DNA from: Pseudomonadota bacterium | Lineage (GTDB): Bacteria > Pseudomonadota > Alphaproteobacteria > Sphingomonadales > Sphingomonadaceae | NCBI GenBank assembly: GCA_023432995.1 | Contig: JAEZES010000026.1 | Span: 1 to 7,838 of the forward strand | Direction of reading: 5' to 3' | Length of the DNA stretch: 7,838 nucleotides | Shown here: positions 1-5,822 of the stretch, in pieces | Position numbering within the stretch: position 1 is the stretch's first letter | Layout of the letters: each line of letters begins with the position of its first letter | The notes under the pieces: model-generated | What the model was told of the DNA's origin: nothing | The model's database searches: none | The model's input: the letters and a program-made list of their open reading frames with translations, nothing else | Made by a program: the position numbers and the translations under genes

Positions 1-1
1 G

Positions 2-775
2 GCGGCGATCGAGCCGCATCCCGAGCAGCCGCGCCGGCGGTTCGACGAGGCGGCGCTCGAGGAGCTCGCCGCGTCGATCGCCAAGCGCGGGGTGATCCAG
101 CCGGTGATCGTCCGTCCGCTGGCCGGCGGGCGCTACCAGCTGGTCGCCGGCGAACGCCGCTGGCGCGCCGCGCAGAAGGCGCAGCTCCACGAGATCCCGG
201 CGCTGGTGCGCGAGCTCGAGGAGCGCGACGTGACCGCGCTGGCGCTGATCGAGAACATCCAGCGCGAGGATCTCAACCCGGTCGAGGAAGCGCGCGCGTA
301 CAAGCGCCTGGCGCAGCTCGACGACCTGCCGCACTCCGAGATCGCGCGGCTGGTCGGCAAGTCGCGCAGCCACGTGGCCAACTTCATCCGCCTGCTGTCG
401 CTGCCCGCGGCGGTGCTCGAGCACCTCGAAATGCACCGGCTCGAGATGGGCCACGCGCGGGCGCTGATCGGACGCGACGACGCCGAGGCATTGGCCGAGC
501 GCGCGGTAAACGAGAATCTTTCGGTGCGCGAGGTCGAGCGGCTCGCCCGGCGCGCGGCGAAAGAGGGCGACGGCGCGCGCACGGCGCGGGTGCCGCGCGA
601 CCGGCCGCAGGACGCCGACATCCTGGCGGTGCAGAACCAGCTCGAGGAAGTGCTTGGTTTGCCGGTCAGAATTGCCGCGGACACCGACCCGCGCTCGGGC
701 GCGGTGACGATCCGCTACCGCACGCTCGACCAGCTCGACCTGATCTGCCAGCGGCTCACCGGCGGCGGTATCTAG
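2..775 (+). CDS. parB: Chromosome-partitioning protein ParB, 5'-truncated by the window edge
   Basis: ParB binds centromere-like parS sites, loads as a CTP-dependent clamp and works with the ATPase ParA to segregate replication origins. The frame is open from base 2 to a TAG at 773-775, giving 257 visible residues. The true start lies outside the window; the internal GTG at 92 is only a codon within the ParB domain. Visible signatures, counted from base 2, are the CTP-binding box GERRWRA (residues 50-56), ENIQREDLNP (84-93), a helix-turn-helix around 109-135 (HSEIARLVGKSRSHVANFIR), and a C-terminal dimerisation segment (about 205-257). ParA would normally lie just upstream, outside this window. 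No near-perfect parS palindrome was seen in the window. The complete motif set and the absence of plasmid genes favour the chromosomal form. Confidence 0.96.
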   Translation, partial: AAIEPHPEQPRRRFDEAALEELAASIAKRGVIQPVIVRPLAGGRYQLVAGERRWRAAQKAQLHEIPALVRELEERDVTALALIENIQREDLNPVEEARAYKRLAQLDDLPHSEIARLVGKSRSHVANFIRLLSLPAAVLEHLEMHRLEMGHARALIGRDDAEALAERAVNENLSVREVERLARRAAKEGDGARTARVPRDRPQDADILAVQNQLEEVLGLPVRIAADTDPRSGAVTIRYRTLDQLDLICQRLTGGGI

Positions 776-931
776 GGGTTATCCCTTAAGAAAAAACACA
801 CAGGCGTTAACCAGCTTTGCCGACCAAGTTTGAATTGGCGCGGCCCTAATGGCCTGCCAGCGGGCACTGATTCCCGTCGGGCGGGCAAGGGATCCCGCAG
901 CAAGTTCACGCTTGGAAGGGGTACAACAACA
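776..931 (+). promoter_or_regulatory. Intergenic leader between parB and the fibre subunit
   Basis: This 156-base gap holds an AT-rich patch just after parB (about 784-800) and two TTAA tetramers at 786-789 and 807-810, the second within GTTAACC. Their starts are 21 bases apart. A short inverted repeat GCGGG/CCCGC (881-885 and 894-898) lies in the presumed leader of the next gene. I could not place a convincing -35/-10 pair. Because the neighbouring gene encodes an abundant-type surface protein, a promoter is expected here, but that is inference. The frame of the next gene stays open back to a TTG at 830, but the signal peptide and ribosome site show that this extension is leader and not protein. 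Confidence 0.4.
914..921 (+). promoter_or_regulatory. Ribosome binding site of the DUF4402 subunit gene
   Basis: GGAAGGGG lies 10 bases before the ATG at 932. It fixes that ATG as the start in preference to the upstream in-frame TTG at 830, and a signal peptide begins exactly there. Confidence 0.75.
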
Positions 932-1462
932 ATGAAATCGGTTCTCCGTTACACTGCTGCCGGTGTGGCCCTCGCCACCTTCGGTTTCGCTTCGGCCGCT
1001 CAGGCCGCCACGGCCAACGCCGACGCCACGGCCGAGATCCTCAGCACGCTGCAGATCACGGCCGTCACGACCGACCGCACGCTCGACTTCGGCGACATCG
1101 CCGACAACGGCCTGACCGGTCCGTCGACCGTCGTCGTCGACCCGGCCGGCGTGCGCACCTGCGGCGCCAACCTGACCTGCTCGGGCACCACCGAGGCTCC
1201 GACGTTCAACGTCACCGGCCTGGTCGGTTCGCAGGTCGCGATCTCGTTCCCGGCGGCGACCGCGCCGCTGACTTATGCCGGCACCGTGCCCACGGGCATG
1301 ACCGGGACGATGACCGTCGGCACCTTCACCAGCAGCACCAGCTCGCTGACGCTGGTGGCCGGCAACAACCCGTTCACCATCGGCGGCACGCTGACGGTGA
1401 ACCAGCTGCAGGCGCCGGGTGTCTACACCGGCACCGTCGCTGTCGAGGTGCAGTACAACTGA
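932..1462 (+). CDS. Secreted DUF4402-family protein, probable major fibre (pilin-like) subunit
   Basis: This is a 176-residue exported protein. Residues 1-25 are a Sec signal peptide (MKS start, hydrophobic core, probable cleavage after AQA at 23-25). The mature part is all-beta in character and rich in Thr, Ser, Gly and Val, with an LDFGDI motif (51-56), a close cysteine pair C77/C83 that could form a disulfide, and a C-terminal PGVYTGTVAVEVQYN ending on alternating hydrophobic residues. This pattern matches DUF4402, a family of small extracellular beta-sandwich proteins common in alphaproteobacteria. The adjacent chaperone and usher make it the likely substrate that polymerises at the surface by donor-strand exchange; this role is inferred from context. 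The Ala/Thr-rich N-terminus after cleavage (26-40) could be the donor strand. A terminator follows directly, so it can be transcribed alone. No separate tip adhesin gene is present. Confidence 0.85.
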   Translation: MKSVLRYTAAGVALATFGFASAAQAATANADATAEILSTLQITAVTTDRTLDFGDIADNGLTGPSTVVVDPAGVRTCGANLTCSGTTEAPTFNVTGLVGSQVAISFPAATAPLTYAGTVPTGMTGTMTVGTFTSSTSSLTLVAGNNPFTIGGTLTVNQLQAPGVYTGTVAVEVQYN

Positions 1463-1498
1463 GCTTGCTGGGCGCCGACGCGCCCGGAGCACGCACCG

Positions 1499-1533
1499 AA
1501 GGGCCGTTCCGCCTCGGCGGAGCGGCCCTTTCC
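1499..1533 (+). terminator. Rho-independent terminator after the subunit gene
   Basis: The arm AAGGGCCG (1499-1506) pairs perfectly with CGGCCCTT (1523-1530). The helix continues inward through 1507-1512 with 1517-1522 (one G-U pair), leaving a four-base loop CTCG at 1513-1516. The 3' arm ends in T residues followed by TCC and TTT. It lies 36 bases after the stop of the subunit gene and before the chaperone gene, so it separates their transcription fully or partly. Confidence 0.85.
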
Positions 1534-1554
1534 GTTTGTCCTCAAGGGCCACGG

Positions 1555-1569
1555 TTTACGCCGAATTAA
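1555..1569 (+). promoter_or_regulatory. Possible CtrA-type box upstream of the chaperone-usher operon
   Basis: The sequence is TTTA, seven bases, then TTAA (followed by CC). It differs by one base from the TTAA-N7-TTAA consensus of the alphaproteobacterial cell-cycle and motility regulator CtrA. It sits 63 bases before the chaperone ATG, a sensible place for an operator or promoter element. The motif is short and this is only a candidate, but AT-rich tetramers with exact spacing stand out in such GC-rich DNA. Confidence 0.4.
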
Positions 1570-1586
1570 CCCTACGCGGGTACGAC

Positions 1587-1618
1587 CTACGCGAAACCCC
1601 CTAGGGGAGGGGGCGTAG
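1587..1618 (+). promoter_or_regulatory. Nested palindrome in the chaperone leader covering purine-rich ribosome-site sequence
   Basis: CTACGC (1587-1592) is inverted as GCGTAG (1613-1618). Between them lies the perfect palindrome CCCCTAGGGG (1598-1607), overlapping an AGGGGAGGGGG run (1603-1613). The run is a strong Shine-Dalgarno-like tract but ends 18 bases before the ATG at 1632, further than usual. A weaker GGGA (1621-1624) is better spaced. Folding of this leader could hide the purine tract. CCTACGCG also occurs as a direct repeat (1571-1578 and 1586-1593), 15 bases apart. Confidence 0.4.
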
Positions 1619-1631
1619 TTGGGATCGCTCG

Positions 1632-2480
1632 ATGCCGTTTGTCCGCCCGTCTTCGCGCCGCCTCGCCGGCGCCGTCTTCGTTACCCTTGCTGCAGCGCTC
1701 GCCGTACCCGCGCCCGTGACCGCCCAGGGCGACCTGCTGATCGCGCCGACCCGGCTGGTGCTCGACGGGCGCCGCGGCGGCGAAGTGATCCTGTCGAACA
1801 TCGGCAACGAGGAAGCGACCTACCGCGTCGACCTCGAGCTGCGGCGCATGACGCCCGAAGGCGAGCTGGTCCCGGTCGAGGAGGCCCAGGCCAACGTCAC
1901 CGAGAGGGCCGCGCTCGAGATGATCCGCTACGCGCCGCGGCGTGTGGTGCTGCCGCCCGACGAACCGCAGGCGATCCGCATCAGCGCGCGTCCGGCGCCC
2001 GAACTGCCCGACGGCGAATACCGCGTGCACATGTCGTTCGCCGCGATCCCCAAGGTCCAGGCGATCGCGCCGGCCGACGCCAGCGCCGTCGCCAACGGCG
2101 GCTTCGCGATCAACCTCGTGCCGATCTACGGCATCACGATGCCGATCATCGTCCGCAAGGGCCAGCTCGAGGTCGCCGCCGGCCTCGCCAATCCGCGCAT
2201 CGAGCAGGGCCCTGACGGCCCGGCGTTCCTGGTCGACATCACCCGCTCCGGCGAGGCGTCGGTCTACGGCGACCTGCTGGTCTACCGCCAGGGCGAGGAC
2301 GAGCCGGCGCTGGTGGCGCGCGGCATCGGCGTCTACCCCGAGATCTCCAGCCGGCACTCGGCCTTCGGGCTCACCCCCGAGCAGGCCGCCGCCCTGCGCG
2401 GCCCGGTGCGGGTCGAGCTGCGCCAGTCGATCCAGAGCGGCGGTGCGCTGATCACCGCGCTCGAGACGGTCATCCGCTAA
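1632..2480 (+). CDS. Periplasmic PapD/FimC-like fimbrial chaperone
   Basis: This 282-residue protein is exported by a signal peptide (about residues 1-31, ending near VTAQ). It then shows the opening of a PapD-like immunoglobulin domain: LLIAPTRLVLDGRRGGEVIL (35-54), then NIGNEEATYRVDLELR. The Arg of APTR (R41) occupies the place of the PapD Arg that anchors subunit carboxyl ends. The second half of domain 1 has PPDEPQAIRISARP (108-121), DGEYRVHMSF (127-136) and INLVPIYGITMPIIVRKG (160-177). Domain 2 is roughly 178-282. The classical Lys of PapD (K112) is not obvious at the matching strand, so the subunit-binding pocket may differ. Such chaperones hold subunits by donor-strand complementation and deliver them to the usher. 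The gene is followed by the usher after 30 bases. It is longer than the usual 220-250 residues. The 337-residue frame on the opposite strand is a coding shadow. Confidence 0.9.
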   Translation: MPFVRPSSRRLAGAVFVTLAAALAVPAPVTAQGDLLIAPTRLVLDGRRGGEVILSNIGNEEATYRVDLELRRMTPEGELVPVEEAQANVTERAALEMIRYAPRRVVLPPDEPQAIRISARPAPELPDGEYRVHMSFAAIPKVQAIAPADASAVANGGFAINLVPIYGITMPIIVRKGQLEVAAGLANPRIEQGPDGPAFLVDITRSGEASVYGDLLVYRQGEDEPALVARGIGVYPEISSRHSAFGLTPEQAAALRGPVRVELRQSIQSGGALITALETVIR

Positions 2481-2510
2481 GCCGCAAGGCGCACGGCACC
2501 CGAAGCGACC

Positions 2511-5222
2511 ATGCTCGGCCCCCGCACCTGGCGCCAGACGGCCGTCGCGACCCTCGCGGCGGCCGCTGCGCTGTTGTCGGGCGGCCAAGCCGCGGCGCAA
2601 GGCTACACGCCGACTGAAGACGATGCCGTGCTGCTGCAGATGCAGGTCAAGAGCTATCGCCTTCTCAACGAGATCCGCGGCTACCAGACCCCGGACGGGG
2701 TGTGCGTCGACCTGGCGGACGTCATTCAGTCACTCGACCTGCCGATCCGTCTCGACCGGAAGTCGCGCCGCGCGACTGGCTGGATCTTCGCGGAGGGACA
2801 GACCCTCACCATCGAGCGCGATTCCAATACGGTACAAATCGTGAACAACGAGCGGCCGCTGCAGCCGGGCGAGCTTTACGACACCCCTGAGGGCTGGTGC
2901 ATCGACAGTGACGCGCTCGGCGGCTGGTTCGGCGTGTCGTTCGCGGTCAACCTGCGCGATTCGGTGATCCGGCTCGAGAGCGAGCGGCCCCTCCCGTTCA
3001 TGGAAGCGATCGAGCGCAAAAGTCGCGCGGCGCGACTTCGGCCCGAGCGCGAGACCGATCTCAGCGCCTACCCGCGCGCCCCGCAGCCCTACGCGCTGTG
3101 GCGTCCGCCTTCGGTCGACGTGGTCGCCCAGGCCGACTACCGGCGCGATTCCGGCCGCGGCCGGCTCGACACCCGGTACGAGGTCTTCGCCAGCGGCGAA
3201 GCGGCGATGGCCAGCTTCGACCTGCGCCTGGCCTCGAACGGCGACGGCGTGCCCGAGAGCCTGCGCCTGCGTGCGTTCCGGATGGACCCGGACGGCCGCA
3301 TGCTCGGGCCGCTGCGGGCGACGCAGATCGTCGGCGGCGATGTCGACATGCCCTCGGGCAACCTCGCCGGCGGCGCCGGCGTCGGCCGCGGGCTGTTCAT
3401 CAGCAACACCCCGCTCGACCGCCCGACGCGGTTCGGCAGCACCATCCTGCGCGGAGCGCTGCCGCTCGGCTGGGACGCCGAGCTCTACCGCAACGGCCAG
3501 CTGCTCGCCTACCAGAGCGAGAGCCTCGACGGGCGCTACGAATTCGAAGTGCCGCTGATCTACGGCAACAACGACCTCGAGGTCGTGCTCTACGGCCCGC
3601 AGGGGCAAGTCCGGCACGAGACGCAGTCGATCCCGGTCGGGCAGGGCGCGGTGGCGCCGGGCAAGCTCGAATACTGGAGCGGAATCGTCCAGCGCAACCG
3701 CGACCTGATCACGTTCGGACGGCCACCGCCGGGCTACCGCACCGAGCGCGGCTGGCAATACGCCGCAGGCGTTCAGTACGGTCTCGACCGCCGCACGGTG
3801 ATCGGCACCAGCGGGCAATCGCTGGTCTACGCCGGCGAACGGCGCGACTACGCCGAGTTCAACCTCGAGCGCTCGCTCGGGCGCATGCTGCTGAACCTCA
3901 CGGCCTCGCAGGAGTTCGGCCGGGGGCGCGCCTATCTTATTGATATACTGGGAGATATTGGCCCGATCGGGTTCCAGGCCGAGAGCTTCTTCGTCGACGG
4001 CGGGTACACCAGCACGCTGGTCGCCGCCAACGAGAGCGGCGCGCACCGGGTGCAGTTCGACACGATCGTCCAGGCCGGGCGCATGCCGCTGCCGCTGTCG
4101 CTCGGGCTGCGCCGCACGACGCAGCACAACGGCAAGAAGGTTAACGAAATCCTAGCGCGCGCCTCGCTGATGCTGCCGCGGATGTCGCTCACCGGATTCG
4201 TGCTCCACCGCGAGACCGAGGACGACGACGACGACGAGGAGGATCTCGACGACGGCACCCGCGTCGGCCTGCTGGCCAACACGCGGATTCTCGGCGCGAC
4301 GATCCGCGGCGAGGCGACCTACAAGCTGAGCGGGCCCGACGAGGGGCTGGAAGCGGCGACGGTCACCGCCGAACGGCCGCTCGACGAACGCTCCGAGCTG
4401 AGCCTCGGCCTGGTCCACCGCGGGCGCAACGACGTGACCGCGTTCGAGCTCGGCTATATCCGGCATTTCCGCCGGTTCTCGCTGCGCGGCAGCGCGACTG
4501 CCGACACGCGCGGCGGGATCGGGGCCAACCTATCGCTGAGCTTCAGCTTCGGACCCGATCCGCTCGACGGCGGCTGGCGCATGTCCGACCAGAAGCTGGC
4601 CGAGCGCGGGCAGGCGGCAGTCGCGGTGTTCCTCGACCGGAACGGCGACGGGCGCCGCTCGGCCGACGAGGAGGCGCTGGCGGGCGTCGGCGTGACTGCC
4701 GGCCAGTTCGGCTCGTCCGAACCGACCGACGAGCGCGGCCACACTTTCGTCGAAGGCCTGCAGCCGTACACCAGGGTGCTCGTCTCGATCGACGAATCGA
4801 CGCTGCCCGACCCGTTCCTGATGCCGCGCGGCAAGGGGCTGGTGGTGACCCCGCGCCCGGGCGTCCCGGCGGTGCTCGAGCTGGCTGTCGCCCCGACGGG
4901 CGAAGTCGAGGGGGAAATCCTCTCGGCCGAGGAGCGCGCGCTGCCCGGGGTCGAGCTCGAGCTGATCGCGCCCGACGGCAGCGTCGCCGCGCGGGCGATG
5001 AGCGAATACGACGGGTTCTTCCTGTTCGACCGGGTCCCCTACGGCCGCTACACGCTCAAGCTGTCGCCGAGCAGCGAGCTGGTCCTCGGGCGGATGGGCG
5101 AGCTCGCCGCCGGGATCGAGCTCGGGCCCGAGGCGACCGTCGCCCGGCTGGGAACGATCCGGCTGCGCCAGACCACCGTCGTCGCCCAGGCGCGCGGCCC
5201 GCCGGCCGGCGGCTCTCCGTGA
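2511..5222 (+). CDS. Outer-membrane usher of a chaperone-usher pathway
   Basis: This 903-residue outer-membrane protein recruits chaperone-subunit complexes and secretes the fibre. It has a signal peptide (1-30, ending AAAQ) and a periplasmic N-terminal region (about 35-165) with two copies of a Y-x-T-P-[DE]-G-x-C-x-D unit (58-67 and 123-132). The first barrel strands span about 200-320, including GVGRGLFISNTPLDRPTRFG (290-309). LGWDAELYRNGQLLAYQ (319-335) and YGNNDLEVVLYGPQGQV (351-367) correspond to the plug-like beta domain. The remaining barrel runs about 385-680, ending LSLSFSFG. Two C-terminal Ig/carboxypeptidase-regulatory-like domains follow (about 700-790 and 795-885), the first opening with an EF-hand-like FLDRNGDGRRSADEE. 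The layout resembles archaic or alternative ushers more than FimD; the subclass is uncertain. The Shine-Dalgarno site is weak (AAGG at 2486-2489), so translation may be coupled to the chaperone. An acidic run (570-581) and an AT-rich codon patch (3933-3959) are unusual. Confidence 0.92.
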   Translation: MLGPRTWRQTAVATLAAAAALLSGGQAAAQGYTPTEDDAVLLQMQVKSYRLLNEIRGYQTPDGVCVDLADVIQSLDLPIRLDRKSRRATGWIFAEGQTLTIERDSNTVQIVNNERPLQPGELYDTPEGWCIDSDALGGWFGVSFAVNLRDSVIRLESERPLPFMEAIERKSRAARLRPERETDLSAYPRAPQPYALWRPPSVDVVAQADYRRDSGRGRLDTRYEVFASGEAAMASFDLRLASNGDGVPESLRLRAFRMDPDGRMLGPLRATQIVGGDVDMPSGNLAGGAGVGRGLFISNTPLDRPTRFGSTILRGALPLGWDAELYRNGQLLAYQSESLDGRYEFEVPLIYGNNDLEVVLYGPQGQVRHETQSIPVGQGAVAPGKLEYWSGIVQRNRDLITFGRPPPGYRTERGWQYAAGVQYGLDRRTVIGTSGQSLVYAGERRDYAEFNLERSLGRMLLNLTASQEFGRGRAYLIDILGDIGPIGFQAESFFVDGGYTSTLVAANESGAHRVQFDTIVQAGRMPLPLSLGLRRTTQHNGKKVNEILARASLMLPRMSLTGFVLHRETEDDDDDEEDLDDGTRVGLLANTRILGATIRGEATYKLSGPDEGLEAATVTAERPLDERSELSLGLVHRGRNDVTAFELGYIRHFRRFSLRGSATADTRGGIGANLSLSFSFGPDPLDGGWRMSDQKLAERGQAAVAVFLDRNGDGRRSADEEALAGVGVTAGQFGSSEPTDERGHTFVEGLQPYTRVLVSIDESTLPDPFLMPRGKGLVVTPRPGVPAVLELAVAPTGEVEGEILSAEERALPGVELELIAPDGSVAARAMSEYDGFFLFDRVPYGRYTLKLSPSSELVLGRMGELAAGIELGPEATVARLGTIRLRQTTVVAQARGPPAGGSP
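4221..4235 (+). repeat. (GAC)5 trinucleotide run coding for an acidic tract
   Basis: Five consecutive GAC codons give Asp571-575 of the usher, followed by Glu-Glu-Asp-Leu-Asp-Asp. Slippage here would change the number of Asp residues without a frameshift. Confidence 0.8.
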
Positions 5223-5244
5223 GCCGATTGCGCTGACGTCGGGC

Positions 5245-5270
5245 GCCCCGGGGGACTACTTCCCGGGGGC
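5245..5270. terminator. GC-rich inverted repeat between converging genes, possible weak terminator
   Basis: CCCCGGG (near 5246-5252) can pair with CCCGGGG (near 5262-5268) around a 9-base loop. It sits between the usher stop (5220-5222) and overlaps the stop of the oppositely oriented gene (5256-5258). There is no T tract on either strand, so it is a poor intrinsic terminator. It may block read-through or be a coincidence of GC-rich sequence. Confidence 0.3.
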
Positions 5271-5768
5271 AGCCGGCTCGCGCACGATCGGGACGCGGAC
5301 CCACACGACCGGACCGTAAGGGTACCCCGCGGCGTAAGGCAGCGGCAGGTAGGCGCCAGGCGCGCCATGCGGGGGCGCGCGCCAGTGAGGCGGGCCGGCC
5401 AGCACCGCGCCCTGCACGGCGGCGGCGTAGGCGTGCTCGTAGTGGGCGAGGTAGCTTTCGCACCAGTCCCGCGGGGCAGCCTCGCGATACGCGTCGCGGC
5501 AGCGTTCTATCCATGCTGCGCGGCGGTCGGCGTCGGAAGCGGCCTCGGCGTCGTCGTACGAACCCGTCCAGGTCCCGTGGTAGGTCCCGTCGGGGCGCCA
5601 CTCGCCGCGCCATTCGCCGTGCCACACGCCCTCGGCGGCAGGCTCCGGCGCGGCGGTGACGGTGTCGGGCGGCGGCGGCAACGGTTCGACCGGCAGCTGC
5701 TGCGCCGCCAGGGGCGCGGCCAGTCCGGCGAGGGCGGCGGCGAGCGGCGCGGTGAAACGGGCGATCAT
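5256..5768 (-). CDS. Small secreted protein of unknown function with G-x-W/Y repeats
   Basis: I do not recognise a named family. The 170-residue product starts with a clear signal peptide (1-22, ending PLAAQ) and a Pro-rich linker (26-36). A tract of closely spaced G-x-[WY] units follows: GVW, GEW, GEW, GTY, GTW and GSY between residues 47 and 71. Next is a charged helical region (74-117) with two cysteines, C90 and C103, in the setting CRDAYR and DWCESYLAHYEHAY, which could form a disulfide. The C-terminus is rich in Pro, Gly, Tyr and Val (PLPYAAGYPYGPVVWVRVP, 142-160). The start at 5768 is supported by AGGGG six bases upstream and by the signal peptide. Proteins of this make-up occur in sphingomonads as conserved hypothetical envelope proteins; that is recollection, not a search. 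It converges on the usher gene, and nothing ties it functionally to the fibre. Confidence 0.75.
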   Translation of the reverse strand: MIARFTAPLAAALAGLAAPLAAQQLPVEPLPPPPDTVTAAPEPAAEGVWHGEWRGEWRPDGTYHGTWTGSYDDAEAASDADRRAAWIERCRDAYREAAPRDWCESYLAHYEHAYAAAVQGAVLAGPPHWRAPPHGAPGAYLPLPYAAGYPYGPVVWVRVPIVREPAAPGK

Positions 5769-5774
5769 GCACTA

Positions 5775-5779
5775 CCCCT
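5775..5779 (-). promoter_or_regulatory. Ribosome binding site of the G-x-W/Y repeat protein gene
   Basis: On the - strand AGGGG lies six bases before the ATG that starts at 5768. This supports that start over an upstream frame in another register. Confidence 0.6.
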
Positions 5780-5807
5780 GTGCGGCGCGACCCGCGGGCG
5801 AAAAGCG

Positions 5808-5822
5808 TTTACCATTCGTTAG
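5808..5822 (-). promoter_or_regulatory. Possible CtrA-like box upstream of the G-x-W/Y repeat protein
   Basis: Read on the + strand it is TTTA, seven bases (CCATTCG), then TTAG. Read on the - strand it is CTAA-N7-TAAA. It has the spacing of the CtrA site but two mismatches to TTAA-N7-TTAA. It lies 40 bases before the start codon, in the only AT-rich patch of the 116-base gap between this gene and the sulfoxide reductase gene (5769-5884). I see no firm promoter or terminator in the rest of that gap, only a short palindrome CGCCCGGGCG. Confidence 0.3.

Noticed and set aside
774..790. Small inverted repeat AGGGG/TCCCT at the parB stop, as a terminator
   Set aside because: It has only four to five pairs, overlaps the stop codon, and is followed by A-rich rather than T-rich sequence on the coding strand.
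895..920. parS-like sequence GTTCACGCTTGGAA near the subunit leader
   Set aside because: It shares only scattered bases with the parS palindrome and lacks its dyad symmetry.
830..931. Extension of the DUF4402 subunit to the TTG at 830
   Set aside because: The extension would bury the signal peptide behind 34 residues. A good ribosome site sits before the ATG at 932.
1587..2600. Long open frame on the - strand opposite the chaperone gene (337 codons)
   Set aside because: It is antisense to a clear PapD-like gene. The product is Arg/Ala/Asp-rich with no domain, as expected for a shadow frame in GC-rich DNA.
2730..4127. 465-codon open frame on the - strand inside the usher gene
   Set aside because: Its composition (Arg, Ala, Val, Glu-rich, no motif) is a coding shadow of the usher. 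It has no ribosome site or homology signal.
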